DNA from: Microlunatus flavus | GTDB taxonomy: Bacteria > Actinomycetota > Actinomycetes > Propionibacteriales > Propionibacteriaceae | Direction of reading: 5' to 3' | DNA: 64,000 nt | Assembly (NCBI RefSeq): GCF_900110855.1 | Contig: NZ_FOFA01000001.1 | Coordinates: forward strand, 620,001-684,000 | Shown here: piece after piece, positions 25,035-33,101 of the stretch | Position numbering within the stretch: position 1 is the first letter of the stretch | Layout: each line of letters begins with the position of its first letter | Program-made: the position numbers and the translations under genes | The notes under the pieces: generated by a model | The model's database searches: none | What the model saw: only the letters and a program-made list of their open reading frames with translations | What the model was told of the DNA's origin: nothing

Positions 25035-26222
25035 TCAGCTGGCCCAGTGGCCGGTGAAGAACAGCCAGCACCACCACAGCATCAGCACGACCTCGAGCCC
25101 GAACGCGACGCCGACGAGGCTGCGGTGCGCCACCCGGGCCCCATGCGTGCGCGGTCGGCGCCGGGCCCACTCGGCGAGCATGATCCACAGCGGGAACCAG
25201 AGCAGCGTCGCGCGGTTGACGGAGAAGAACCAGTACGACAGCGAGAACGCGAGCACCTGCACGCCGACCCACGCCGCCTCGCCGAGCAGCGGGCGTTCCC
25301 CGGCCCGCCGCAGCCGGACGCTGCGGACGAGCGCCCACACGACGACCAGCACGCCGACCGCCATCGACACCATCTCGCCGCGAAACACGGCCGCCCACCA
25401 GGGGTGGTCGGCGTACGCGCCGGGGACGATCGCCGGGATCGTGTTGAGGAACGACTGCCAGGGCCACGTGAACGAGCGGACCCAGCCGGTCGACTGCGCG
25501 TGGTACCAGGCCGTCCAGCTGCCGGTGAGCGCGTGCAGGTAGGTCGCGAACACCGCGATGACCGCGACCGGGACGAGCAGCAGCGCAAGCCTCTTGGCCC
25601 GGTCGGGGAGCGCCACCTTCGGGGTCGTCAGGATCATCACGGCCAGCGCGCCGATGAGGAACAGCCCTGACACGCGGACGGAGCAGGCGACGGCGGCCAG
25701 CAGCACGGCGGCGACCCATCGGTCCGCGCGGGCCCGCTCCCAGGCCCAGAAGGCGGCCGCGCAGAACATCGACTCCGTGTACGGGACGACGGTGAAGACG
25801 GCAGTCGGCGCGAACAGCCACGCCACCGCAGCGGCGGGACCGCCGAGCCGGTGGAGGGCGCCGGCCGCGACCGCCGAGCAGGCCAGCGACACGACCACGC
25901 CGGTGACGGCCACGGGCACCCCGACGGCGAGGCCGAGCGCGAGCAGCCCCGGGAAGCCGGGGAAGAACGCCATCAGCGTCCCGTCCGCGTCGGCCCAGTA
26001 GCCGCCCTCGGCGAGGCGCCCGAAGTGCTGCACGTCCCAGTTGCTCACCATGTCGGTGACCGTGCGACCGGTCGTGACCGCCAGCACCACGGCCACGAGC
26101 GCGATCAGCGCCCGGCTCGCGAGCCAGGCCTGGACGACCAGACGTCCGCCGCTCGGCTGCACAGGGGTCGTCGGCCGCGCACGGGTCGTCGGCCCCGTTC
26201 CCTGAGCCTGTCGGAGGGTCAT
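25035..26222 (-). CDS. PIG-V-like mannosyltransferase, integral membrane
   Basis: A 395-residue polytopic GT-C-type enzyme. After a short N-terminus the first helix is VVQAWLASRALIALVAVVLAV; the lumenal loop then has SNWDVQHFGRLAEGGYW, the acidic catalytic-loop motif of the PIG-V/GT76-like group that uses polyprenyl-phosphate mannose. About eight further helices follow. The ATG overlaps the stop of the GT87 gene (ATGA). The first ten codons (MTLRQAQGTG) are read straight out of an intergenic-type repeat (26200-26218), so the original start may have lain downstream. Confidence 0.85.
   Translation of the reverse strand: MTLRQAQGTGPTTRARPTTPVQPSGGRLVVQAWLASRALIALVAVVLAVTTGRTVTDMVSNWDVQHFGRLAEGGYWADADGTLMAFFPGFPGLLALGLAVGVPVAVTGVVVSLACSAVAAGALHRLGGPAAAVAWLFAPTAVFTVVPYTESMFCAAAFWAWERARADRWVAAVLLAAVACSVRVSGLFLIGALAVMILTTPKVALPDRAKRLALLLVPVAVIAVFATYLHALTGSWTAWYHAQSTGWVRSFTWPWQSFLNTIPAIVPGAYADHPWWAAVFRGEMVSMAVGVLVVVWALVRSVRLRRAGERPLLGEAAWVGVQVLAFSLSYWFFSVNRATLLWFPLWIMLAEWARRRPRTHGARVAHRSLVGVAFGLEVVLMLWWCWLFFTGHWAS
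26200..26218. repeat. CCCTGAGCCTGTCGGAGGG repeat
   Basis: A 19-bp palindrome-like repeat differing at one base from 26315-26333. It spans the first codons of the PIG-V-like gene, next to the ATGA junction. Sequences of this type are common dispersed elements in high-GC actinobacterial genomes. Confidence 0.75.
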
Positions 26223-27709
26223 GCCCGCCTGCCCACCGCGCTCAGGAGGCGCGTCCGCCACGGCGCGTCCGCGGCGCCGTCGAGCACCCCGCCGGTCGGG
26301 TCGTCGAGCACGCTCCCTGAGCCTGTCGAAGGGGCCCGCACCGGGTCGTGCTCCGGCCGCAGGGCGTCGCGGACGACCATCGCCACGACCCAGCCCTGCG
26401 TCGCGAGCCGGGCGAGCACGGCGAGCCAGTAGACGCGGTCGGACCCGCCGTCGCCCGGGCTCAGCTCGCCGCCGAGGTGCCACCAGATCGCGACGAAGTA
26501 GAAGAGCTCGCCCGCCGTGAACACCCACCAGTCGCGCCAGCGCGGCCGCGCCAGCACGACGAACGGCAGCAGCCACAGCACGTACTGGGGCGAGTAGACC
26601 TTGTTCGTCATCAGGAACGCGGCCACGACGAGGAACGCCATCGCCCCGAACCGCGGCCGCCGTGGCGCGAGGACGATCAGCAGCCCGATCAGCACGCAGC
26701 CGAGCGCGAACAGCCCGGCGCTCACCGCGTTGAGGTCCCCCACCGGGTGCCCCGCGAGGGAGAAGACGTACCAGATCGAGCCGAAGTCGCCGCTGCGGTC
26801 GGCGTTGAACGTCCAGAAGTCGAGCCACGCGTCGGGCGCGAGCACGAGGACGGGCAGGTTCACGACCAGCCATGCGACGACGAACCCGACGACCAGCCGC
26901 CCGTACGCCCGCATCCGCGCCGAGCGCAGGCAGAGCAGCAGCAGCGGCCCCAGCAGCAGCGCCGGGTAGAGCTTGGCGGCCATGCCGAGCCCGAGCAGCA
27001 CGCCGCCGAGCCCCGGACGGCGCCGGCTCCACGCCAGCACACCGGTGGCGGTCAGGGCGACGGCGAGCAGGTCCCAGTTGACGAGCGCGGCCGCGGCGAC
27101 GGTCGGCGCGGCGGCGAGCATCGTCGCGTCCCACGGCCGCCCCGGAACGGTGCGGACCTGCGCCCACACGGCGACGAGGAACAGCGCCCCGAGCAGCACC
27201 TGGTTGACGTCGAAGAAGCGCAGCGTCGCGTCGACCGCCTGCTGCGCGCTCAGCCCGTCGCCGCTCGGCGCCCCAAGCAGCACCGTGATGCGGCGCTCGA
27301 GCTCGAGGAACCAGCCGGTGAGCACCGGGTACTCGAGCACCTGGTACGGGCCGGAGTCGAGGTAGGGCGTGTTGCCCTGCAGCAGCCCGCGGTCGCCGTA
27401 GAGCAGGCCGATGTCGGAGTAGCAGAGCCGGCGGAACGCGTCCGGCGCCTGGCCCGCCACGGTGATCCGGCACGGCAGGCGGAACACCATCCCGGCCAGG
27501 TAGGTCAGCGACGCGACGACGAGGAGGACGCGGGCCGGGTTCCAGACGTCGCGCACGAGCGTCGCGTGGCGGCCGAGCGGTCCCCCGATGCGCTGCGCCA
27601 TCTCGGCGACGAAGGGGTCGGTCCGCGCCGGCTGGAGCTCGGCGTGCCGGTCCCTCGGCTCTCGGGTCCGCCCGGGGGCCGCGTCGGGGGTCACGGGCGC
27701 CTGGGGCAC
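26219..27709 (-). CDS. GT87 polyprenyl-phosphate mannosyltransferase
   Basis: A 496-residue integral membrane glycosyltransferase of the DUF2029/GT87 family, which extends mannose chains of lipoglycans on the outer membrane face. Roughly 10-12 helices; the first external loop carries CYSDIGLLYGDRGLLQGNTPYLD with the GT-C acidic residues, and GMAAKLYPALLLGPLLLL is a family block. The GTG start is 6 nt after TAGGTT. The last 60 codons contain an in-frame copy of the CCCTGAGCCTGTCGAAGGG repeat, so the C-terminal tail is probably a late addition. A homologue commonly lies next to ponA in actinobacteria, as here. Confidence 0.9.
   Translation of the reverse strand: MPQAPVTPDAAPGRTREPRDRHAELQPARTDPFVAEMAQRIGGPLGRHATLVRDVWNPARVLLVVASLTYLAGMVFRLPCRITVAGQAPDAFRRLCYSDIGLLYGDRGLLQGNTPYLDSGPYQVLEYPVLTGWFLELERRITVLLGAPSGDGLSAQQAVDATLRFFDVNQVLLGALFLVAVWAQVRTVPGRPWDATMLAAAPTVAAAALVNWDLLAVALTATGVLAWSRRRPGLGGVLLGLGMAAKLYPALLLGPLLLLCLRSARMRAYGRLVVGFVVAWLVVNLPVLVLAPDAWLDFWTFNADRSGDFGSIWYVFSLAGHPVGDLNAVSAGLFALGCVLIGLLIVLAPRRPRFGAMAFLVVAAFLMTNKVYSPQYVLWLLPFVVLARPRWRDWWVFTAGELFYFVAIWWHLGGELSPGDGGSDRVYWLAVLARLATQGWVVAMVVRDALRPEHDPVRAPSTGSGSVLDDPTGGVLDGAADAPWRTRLLSAVGRRA
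26315..26333. repeat. CCCTGAGCCTGTCGAAGGG repeat inside the GT87 gene
   Basis: The second copy of the 19-bp repeat, lying within the 3' coding part of the GT87 gene and translated as PSTGSGS. The two copies are 97 nt apart. Confidence 0.75.
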
Positions 27710-27715
27710 CGCGAG

Positions 27716-27721
27716 AACCTA
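27716..27721 (-). promoter_or_regulatory. -10 box TAGGTT, leaderless GT87 transcript
   Basis: Minus strand: TAGGTT, 6 nt, GTG at 27709. The divergent Dyp gene starts at 27757, so the two promoters share about 45 bp. Confidence 0.7.
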
Positions 27722-27756
27722 CCAGCGGCACCTGTCGGTCTGCTTGACTTCCGGCC

Positions 27757-28710
27757 ATGACGACGGGCGGCTGGGACCGCGTGCCGATCGCGGCGCAGAC
27801 CATCGAGGCGACGCTGAGCCAGTTCGCCACGTTCCTGGTGCTGGAGATCGGCCCCGGCGACGACGACCTCGCGACCGCGCGCGACACCATCGCCGGGATC
27901 GACGACCTGCTCAAGACGGTCGGGTTCCGCGACCTGTCCGCGCGCCTGTCGTGCGTCGTCGGCATCGGCAGCGACGCGTGGGACCGGATGTCCCCCGGGC
28001 ACCGCCCGCAGCAGCTGCGGCGGTTCCCGCGCATCGAGACGGCCCAGCACGTGGCCCCGTCGACGCCCGGCGACCTGCTGCTGCACGTCCGGGCCGAGCG
28101 CAGCGACCTCTGCTTCGAGTTCGTCCGCATCGTCATGGACGCCTTCGGCAGCAGCGTCACCGTGGGCGACGAGACGCCGGCGTTCCGCTACTTCGACGCG
28201 CGCGACCTGCTCGGCTTCGTCGACGGCACCGCCAACCCCGTCGGGCGCGAGCTCACCGAGGCGGCGCTCATCGGCGACGAGGACCCGGAATTCGCCGGCG
28301 GCAGCTACGTCGTCGTGCAGAAGTACCTCCACGACCTCGCGACCTGGGCCTCGTACGGCGCGGACCTCCAGTCGGAGATCGTCGGGCGCGACAAGGCCGA
28401 CAACACCGAGCACCCCGACGCCGAGACCGGGCAGAAGGCGCACAAGACCCTCGCCACCCTCGAGGTCGGCGGCGTGGAGCGCGCGATCCTGCGCGACAAC
28501 ATGCCCTTCGGCCGCGCCGGGTCCGGCGAGTTCGGCACCTACTTCATCGGCTACGCCGGCAATGTGACCGTCACCCTGACGATGCTGCGGCGGATGTTCC
28601 TCGGCGACCCGCTCGGGATGTACGACCGCATCCTCGACGTCTCGACGGCGACGACGGGCACGATCTTCTTCGCCCCCTCCGCCGAGCAGCTGTCCCAGCT
28701 CGGCGGCTGA
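27757..28710 (+). CDS. Dyp-type heme peroxidase
   Basis: A 317-residue dye-decolourising peroxidase. The distal GFVDGT motif (LLGFVDGTANPVG) with its catalytic Asp is present, and the heme-ligand histidine is in NTEHPDAETGQKAHK. No signal peptide, so this is a cytoplasmic class (DypB-like) enzyme, possibly loaded into an encapsulin shell, since the C-terminus SAEQLSQLGG ends in an LGG-like tail that resembles encapsulin cargo peptides. No encapsulin gene is in the window. It is transcribed divergently from the GT87 gene and converges on ponA. Confidence 0.92.
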   Translation: MTTGGWDRVPIAAQTIEATLSQFATFLVLEIGPGDDDLATARDTIAGIDDLLKTVGFRDLSARLSCVVGIGSDAWDRMSPGHRPQQLRRFPRIETAQHVAPSTPGDLLLHVRAERSDLCFEFVRIVMDAFGSSVTVGDETPAFRYFDARDLLGFVDGTANPVGRELTEAALIGDEDPEFAGGSYVVVQKYLHDLATWASYGADLQSEIVGRDKADNTEHPDAETGQKAHKTLATLEVGGVERAILRDNMPFGRAGSGEFGTYFIGYAGNVTVTLTMLRRMFLGDPLGMYDRILDVSTATTGTIFFAPSAEQLSQLGG

Positions 28711-28718
28711 GCCGTCAG

Positions 28719-28740
28719 CGCGGCGGGCCTCAGCGCCGCG
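28719..28740. terminator. Hairpin between dyp and ponA ends
   Basis: CGCGGCG (28719-28725) and CGCCGCG (28734-28740) flank the convergent stops. It is a short GC stem usable from both sides, with no T-run. Confidence 0.4.
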
Positions 28741-30883
28741 GGCTCCCGCTGGCCCCCGGGGTCGGCCGGCGCGACTCCGACGGCGTCGGGCGGGGCGTCT
28801 GGCTCGGCTTCTGCGTCGGCTCCTGGGTCGGCGTCGCGGGCGACGTCGGGGCGGTCGTCTCGGTCTGCGTCGGCTGCGGGGCCGGGGTGTAGGTCGGCTG
28901 GGAGTAGGAGTTCACGTACGCCGGCGGGTCGAACTTCTCGACGTCCTGTCCGTCGGTCGCCGTCTGCATGTAGTCCAGCCACGTCTGCGCGGGGTAGGTC
29001 GCCCCGAAGAACGTCGAGTCGCCCGGTCGCCGGTACGGATCGAGGCTCGCGCTGCCGGTCTTGCCCGCCACGTACATGACCGCCGTCGAGATCTGCGGCG
29101 TGTAGCCGACGAACCACGACGAGTTGACGATGTTGTCGCCGTTGGCCAGGTCGACGCCGTTGGTGCCGGTCTTGGCGGCCACGGGTCGGCCGAGCGCCGA
29201 CACGGTCCGCCCGGTGCCGGACTCGACGACGCTCGACAGCGCGAACGTGACGTCGTCGGCCACGTCCCCGCTGACCACGCGGTCCTTGGCCGGGTCGGCC
29301 TTGTAGAGCACGTTGCCCTCGGCGTCCTTGACCTCCTTGACCACGTGCGGGGCGACGTGGACGCCGCCGTTGGCGAAGGAGGCGTACGCGCTGGCCGTGT
29401 TGAGCGGGCTGACCTCGGGCGTCCCGATCGGGATGTTGCGCTCCGCCGTGTCCCAGCCGCGGGTCTTGGGTGCCCCCGCCTTCTCGGCGATCTCCAGCGT
29501 CTTGTCCTTGCCGTCGGGCAGCTGCCGGATCAGGTCGACGAAGGCGGTGTTGATGGACTCCGCCGTGGCGTAGGTGAGGTCGACGCTCGGGCCGTAGCTC
29601 CGCCCGTACTCGTTGCGCACCGGGGTCTTGTCGCCCGGGATGTACCAGGTGCTGCCGTGGAAGCGGGACCGCAGGCTGAAGCCGTTCTCGAGGCCCGCGG
29701 CCAGTGTGTAGGCCTTGAACGTCGAGGCCGTCGGCCGAGCGGTCGTGGCCCAGTTCCGGGAGTTCTCGACGAAGTCCGGGCCGCCGTAGAGCGCGAGGAC
29801 GTTGCCCGAGTTCACGTCGACGCTGGCGACGGCCGCGTGCAGGCCCGACTCCTTCTCGCCGGACGCCTTCGCGGCCTGCTCCGAGGTGTCCTGGGCCGCC
29901 TTGATCGCGGCCTTCTGGTCGTCCTCGTCGAAGGTCGTCGTCACCCGGAGGCCGCCGCCCTGGACGTCGCTGGAGCTGAAGCCGGCCGTGGACAGCTCCT
30001 GCTCGACCATCTTGAGCAGGAAGCCGTTCGGGCCGCCGTAGCGCTCCGACGTCTTGACCTTGGGGAACTTGGGCAGGCCGCGGCTGTACTTCGCCGCCTG
30101 CTCCGCGGTGATGTCGCCGGTCTGCGCCATCGAGGAGATGACGTAGCGGTAGCGGTCGAGCAGCCGGGGACGGTTGTCCTCGTCGTCCGGGTCGAACGCC
30201 GTCGGGTTGTTGATCACGCTGGCCAGCACCGCCGCCTGGGGCACCGTCAGCTTCTTGGCGTCGACCTTGAAGTAGGCCTCGCTCGCGGCTTGGATGCCGT
30301 ACGCGCCGTGGCCGAAGTAGATCGTGTTCAGGTAGCCCTGGAGGATCTGCTCCTTGCTCTTCTGCTGGCTCAGCTTGTAGGCGAGGAACAGCTCGCGGTA
30401 CTTGCGGCTGATCGTCTGCTCGCTGTTGAGGTAGAGGATCTTGATGTACTGCTGGGTGATCGTCGACCCGCCCTGGAGGCTGCCGCCGCGGGCGATGACC
30501 CAGGCCGAGCGGGCCAGGCCCCTGAGCGAGACGCCCTTGTCGGTCCAGAAGGTGCGGTTCTCCGCCGCCACGACCGCCTGCTTGATGCTGTCGGGCATCT
30601 GGTCGAAGTCGAGCGGCTGGCGGTTCTGGATGGCGAAGTTGCCCATCTCGCTCTTGCCGTCGCCCCAGTAGACGAACGTCGTCGCCGTCTCGAAGTCCTT
30701 GTTGGGGTTCGGCAGCTCGGTCGTGCTGTAGCCGTACGCCACGGCCCCGGCGCCGGCGACGACGCAGAGCGCGACCAGAATGGCGATCGCGCCCGCGACC
30801 CGCTTGAACCAGCGAGCGCTGCCGCGCTTGGGTGCGCCGGCCGGGTGCTTCGCGACAGGGCCCCAGGAGGCGGGGTCAGCCAT
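28730..30883 (-). CDS. ponA: Bifunctional class A penicillin-binding protein (PBP1)
   Basis: A 717-residue membrane-anchored peptidoglycan synthase. A short cytoplasmic N-terminus and one helix (about 30-50) lead to the GT51 transglycosylase domain (AVVAAENRTFWTDKGVSLRG, GGSTITQQYIK, KEQILQGYLNTIYFGHGAYG). The transpeptidase domain follows, with active-site serine in TARPTASTFKAYTLAAGLE, the second motif, and KTGTNGVDL. After the catalytic part, about 60 residues are Pro/Thr/Ser-rich with repeated PTQ units, an extracellular tail. It overlaps the upstream DUF5318 gene by 8 nt. DUF5318-ponA-GT87 order is, as I recall, also found in Mycobacterium tuberculosis (Rv0049-Rv0051). Confidence 0.95.
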   Translation of the reverse strand: MADPASWGPVAKHPAGAPKRGSARWFKRVAGAIAILVALCVVAGAGAVAYGYSTTELPNPNKDFETATTFVYWGDGKSEMGNFAIQNRQPLDFDQMPDSIKQAVVAAENRTFWTDKGVSLRGLARSAWVIARGGSLQGGSTITQQYIKILYLNSEQTISRKYRELFLAYKLSQQKSKEQILQGYLNTIYFGHGAYGIQAASEAYFKVDAKKLTVPQAAVLASVINNPTAFDPDDEDNRPRLLDRYRYVISSMAQTGDITAEQAAKYSRGLPKFPKVKTSERYGGPNGFLLKMVEQELSTAGFSSSDVQGGGLRVTTTFDEDDQKAAIKAAQDTSEQAAKASGEKESGLHAAVASVDVNSGNVLALYGGPDFVENSRNWATTARPTASTFKAYTLAAGLENGFSLRSRFHGSTWYIPGDKTPVRNEYGRSYGPSVDLTYATAESINTAFVDLIRQLPDGKDKTLEIAEKAGAPKTRGWDTAERNIPIGTPEVSPLNTASAYASFANGGVHVAPHVVKEVKDAEGNVLYKADPAKDRVVSGDVADDVTFALSSVVESGTGRTVSALGRPVAAKTGTNGVDLANGDNIVNSSWFVGYTPQISTAVMYVAGKTGSASLDPYRRPGDSTFFGATYPAQTWLDYMQTATDGQDVEKFDPPAYVNSYSQPTYTPAPQPTQTETTAPTSPATPTQEPTQKPSQTPRPTPSESRRPTPGASGSPRR

Positions 30884-31295
30884 AGATGTCCTCGACGGTC
30901 TGCTGGCGGCGAGGTGGCTTGCGCTTCACCCCGTCGCCCAGGAGGTAGGAGACGATCATGTGGTTCCAGCTGCAGCGCAGGCAGACCTCGACGACCACGA
31001 CCTTGAACTCGCCGTACTGGTGCGCCATCTCCTCGAGCTCGGCCGGGGGCTTGATCCGCCCCGAGTACTGGCCGAGCTGCTCACCGAAGGTGTAGCTGAG
31101 GTTGTACATCTCGGGCGACTCGCACACCGGGCACGGCACCTTGGCCTGCTCCCCGTGGTACTTCGCCGCCCGCAGCAGCATGGGGTCCGCGTCGCACGCG
31201 TCGAGCTTGGCCAGCCGCTTGCCGGGGCGCTTGAGCCCCTCCAGCGTCCGACGCCGCTGCAAGGCGTAGTCGATCACCTCGCGCTGCGACCACAT
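30876..31295 (-). CDS. DUF5318 zinc-ribbon-like protein
   Basis: A 139-residue conserved actinobacterial protein. It begins MWSQREVIDYALQRRRTL and carries two Cys pairs (CPVC and CLRC, about 45 residues apart) that could bind zinc, ending SWNHMIVSYLLGDG. The ATG at 31295 is preferred over an in-frame start 30 nt upstream because TAGGCT lies exactly 7 nt before it. It overlaps ponA by 8 nt, so it is probably co-translated with it. The function is unknown; location argues for a link to cell-wall synthesis. Confidence 0.92.
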   Translation of the reverse strand: MWSQREVIDYALQRRRTLEGLKRPGKRLAKLDACDADPMLLRAAKYHGEQAKVPCPVCESPEMYNLSYTFGEQLGQYSGRIKPPAELEEMAHQYGEFKVVVVEVCLRCSWNHMIVSYLLGDGVKRKPPRRQQTVEDIYG

Positions 31296-31302
31296 GGGTT
31301 CC

Positions 31303-31308
31303 AGCCTA
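31303..31308 (-). promoter_or_regulatory. -10 box TAGGCT, leaderless DUF5318-ponA transcript
   Basis: Minus strand: TAGGCT, 7 nt, ATG at 31295. Confidence 0.7.
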
Positions 31309-31416
31309 GGTCGTGGTCCTGACACAGGCGACTTCCTGCGCGGACTGTCACAGGCTCAGTTCAGGGGCGGGCTCGTCGGTGCTTGCCGGTGCGGCTTCGG
31401 CCTGGCGGGCCTCATC

Positions 31417-31456
31417 GGTGCGGATCCTGCCGCGTAGTCGCGGCACGATCCGCACC
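31417..31456. repeat. 17-bp stem hairpin near tRNA-Ala
   Basis: GGTGCGGATC-C-TGCCGCG, loop TAGT, CGCGGCA-C-GATCCGCACC: a 17-bp stem with a single C/C mismatch. A GGGC/GCCC pair extends it after an internal loop. No T-run on either side, and no gene ends here, so it is not an obvious terminator. Confidence 0.7.
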
Positions 31457-31606
31457 AATCGCGAGCCCCTGCGGTCGTCCGCCCGGATCGGAGGCCATCC
31501 GACCGCTTCGACGCGGTCAGGTCGCCTCCGTCGACCGGCGCTCCTGCTCGCGGTCGCCCCCGACCGCCCGACCGGCGTACGATCGGGCGTCCGGCCCAGC
31601 CGGTGA

Positions 31607-31679
31607 GGGGCCTTGGCGCAATTGGTAGCGCACCTGCTTTGCAAGCAGGGGGTTAGGGGTTCGAGTCCCCTAGGCTCCA
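31607..31679 (+). tRNA. tRNA-Ala (anticodon TGC)
   Basis: A 73-nt cloverleaf. The acceptor pairs GGGGCCT with AGGCTCC, the discriminator is A, and CCA is not encoded. The D arm is GCGCAATTGGTAGCGC, the anticodon arm CCTGC-TTTGCAA-GCAGG (anticodon TGC), and the T arm GGGGTTCGAGTCCCC. The lower-GC island begins just after its 3' end. Confidence 0.97.
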
Positions 31680-31812
31680 CTGCGAGAACCTTCCCCGGGC
31701 TTCCTCACAGCCCCGTGGTATGCGCCTAAAGCCTCTTAAGGGGATCATGTAGCGCCTTGCATTCGCAGATACTGCTGGCCAACTTCCCGACTTCAAGGCA
31801 TCCGTCTTCAGC

Positions 31813-31838
31813 GACCACTACTGTGACGAACAGTGGTC
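31813..31838. promoter_or_regulatory. Palindrome, candidate operator of the island operon
   Basis: GACCACT (31813-31819), 12 nt, AGTGGTC (31832-31838), a 7-bp perfect dyad whose half-sites extend as GACCACTACTG and GACCACTGTTC. It overlaps a possible -10 box TACTGT (31819-31824) and lies 30 nt before the first island gene. A dimeric repressor site is a reasonable guess; the HTH protein just downstream is a candidate binder. Confidence 0.45.
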
Positions 31839-31867
31839 CGACGCGGTACGAGTAGGGAGGTGGTTGG

Positions 31868-33097
31868 GTGACCCACGCACAGCAGGGCAACACCAGTGCG
31901 CTCTCCGCAAACCTCTTCTACCCGGAGTCCCTGACTGCCGTCCGAGAGTGCTCAGGGCCGTGCGGCCAGGCCAAGCCCGCGACAGCCTTCCCGACAATCA
32001 GCCGAAAGGCTGGCGCCCGTCACGGCGTGTGCCGAGCATGCCGAGATGATCGACTGCGGATCGCAAGATCCATCCGACCTAGCGCTCGCGACGACGACCC
32101 CAGTGTCCAGCGACAGAAGGTCTACGACGTTTGTCGAGACGTGGTGGTCGCGCACGCCGGACAGCCAGTGTCGCTCACCCAGATCTTCATAGAGGTCTTC
32201 GACTCGGTCAAGTTCGTTCCGAGTGAGTCAGACGTTCGCGCCAGCCTGGAGAAGCTGCTGAAGGAAGAGAGCCAGTTAATCAAGTCGCACGGCGATGCCT
32301 ACGCATGGGAGGCGCACGGTCAGGCACCTTCGGTACCTTCTGCTCCATCGCGCGTAGAAGAAATGTTAAGACGACGGCTGCAGGGTCAGACTCTGGACGA
32401 GATCGGCCTCGAGTTCGACCTCACGCGAGAGCGAGTCCGGCAAATCCTCAAGCAGCACGGGGGGCCCAGTGCTAAGGAAGTGCGTAATCTTCGAGCGACA
32501 CAAGTCAGGCTCACCCAGGTCGATCGGGATGCGGCCGCCACATCCGAAATTCGCGCCGCACTGAAGGACAGCAAACCGATGTCGGCAGAAGAGGTCGCGG
32601 AGTTAACCGGACTCGATGCGGCTGACGTTTGGAGATCCTGGCCTCGTGACCTCTCACACCTCCGCTTGTGGGGGACTGGAAAGATAACAAGCCGCTGGAC
32701 AGACGCAGAAATCCTTGCGGCTTTGCAAGAAGCATCCACGTATGAGTTCCCCCTGACGACGACAGCCTATCGTGAATTAATTCGGGTCGGTCAAGTCGTT
32801 GGACCCTCGGTACCAAGAATCGGACAACGATTTGGCAGTTGGTCGGCCGCGTGCGCAGAAGCCGGGGTCGTCTCGGGCGAGCGACCAAATCGCAATTACG
32901 AATCTAAGTGGAGCGATGAAGACCTCTTGAAGATAGTTCTTACCTACCTTCTAGATCCGCAATCGCCCAATTCCGCCCATCGGTTCGACGACTGGAGGAG
33001 GCAGAATGCGCCGGACGGCCCCTCTGCTCAGACGCTACGCAACCGGTTCGGCTCCTGGACAGAACTCAAGAGACGCGCGTTAGCGCTGAAGGGGTAA
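31868..33097 (+). CDS. Zinc-finger / sigma-like HTH / HNH-associated-repeat protein
   Basis: A 409-residue first gene of the island operon; the GTG start follows AGGGAGG at good spacing. Four cysteines (28, 32, 55, 58; CSGPC and CRAC) form an N-terminal zinc site like that preceding HNH nucleases, but no HNH catalytic block is visible. A helical region (70-140) resembles a winged helix. At about 174-197, TLDEIGLEFDLTRERVRQIL is a sigma-70 region-4-like helix-turn-helix. Two C-terminal repeats (about 275-337 and 345-406), each ending FGSW plus a helix, match the HNH-associated repeat of homing nucleases. It reads as a DNA-binding specificity or regulatory protein. Codons are less GC-rich than in flanking genes. 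Confidence 0.75.
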   Translation: MTHAQQGNTSALSANLFYPESLTAVRECSGPCGQAKPATAFPTISRKAGARHGVCRACRDDRLRIARSIRPSARDDDPSVQRQKVYDVCRDVVVAHAGQPVSLTQIFIEVFDSVKFVPSESDVRASLEKLLKEESQLIKSHGDAYAWEAHGQAPSVPSAPSRVEEMLRRRLQGQTLDEIGLEFDLTRERVRQILKQHGGPSAKEVRNLRATQVRLTQVDRDAAATSEIRAALKDSKPMSAEEVAELTGLDAADVWRSWPRDLSHLRLWGTGKITSRWTDAEILAALQEASTYEFPLTTTAYRELIRVGQVVGPSVPRIGQRFGSWSAACAEAGVVSGERPNRNYESKWSDEDLLKIVLTYLLDPQSPNSAHRFDDWRRQNAPDGPSAQTLRNRFGSWTELKRRALALKG

Positions 33098-33101
33098 CGA
33101 G

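Larger units (their letters stand above)
31296..31606. other. 311-bp spacer between DUF5318 and tRNA-Ala
   Basis: No protein gene is supported. It contains the DUF5318 promoter (31303-31308), a strong hairpin (31417-31456), and the presumed tRNA promoter region just before 31607. Confidence 0.6.

Noticed and set aside
27757-28710. EfeB-type (Tat-exported) Dyp peroxidase
   Set aside because: No twin-arginine signal peptide and no EfeU/EfeO neighbours.
31348-31680. Minus-strand frame beginning MEPRGLEPLTPCLQSRC across the tRNA
   Set aside because: It is the antisense reading of tRNA-Ala, a well-known spurious annotation; the tRNA fold is unambiguous.
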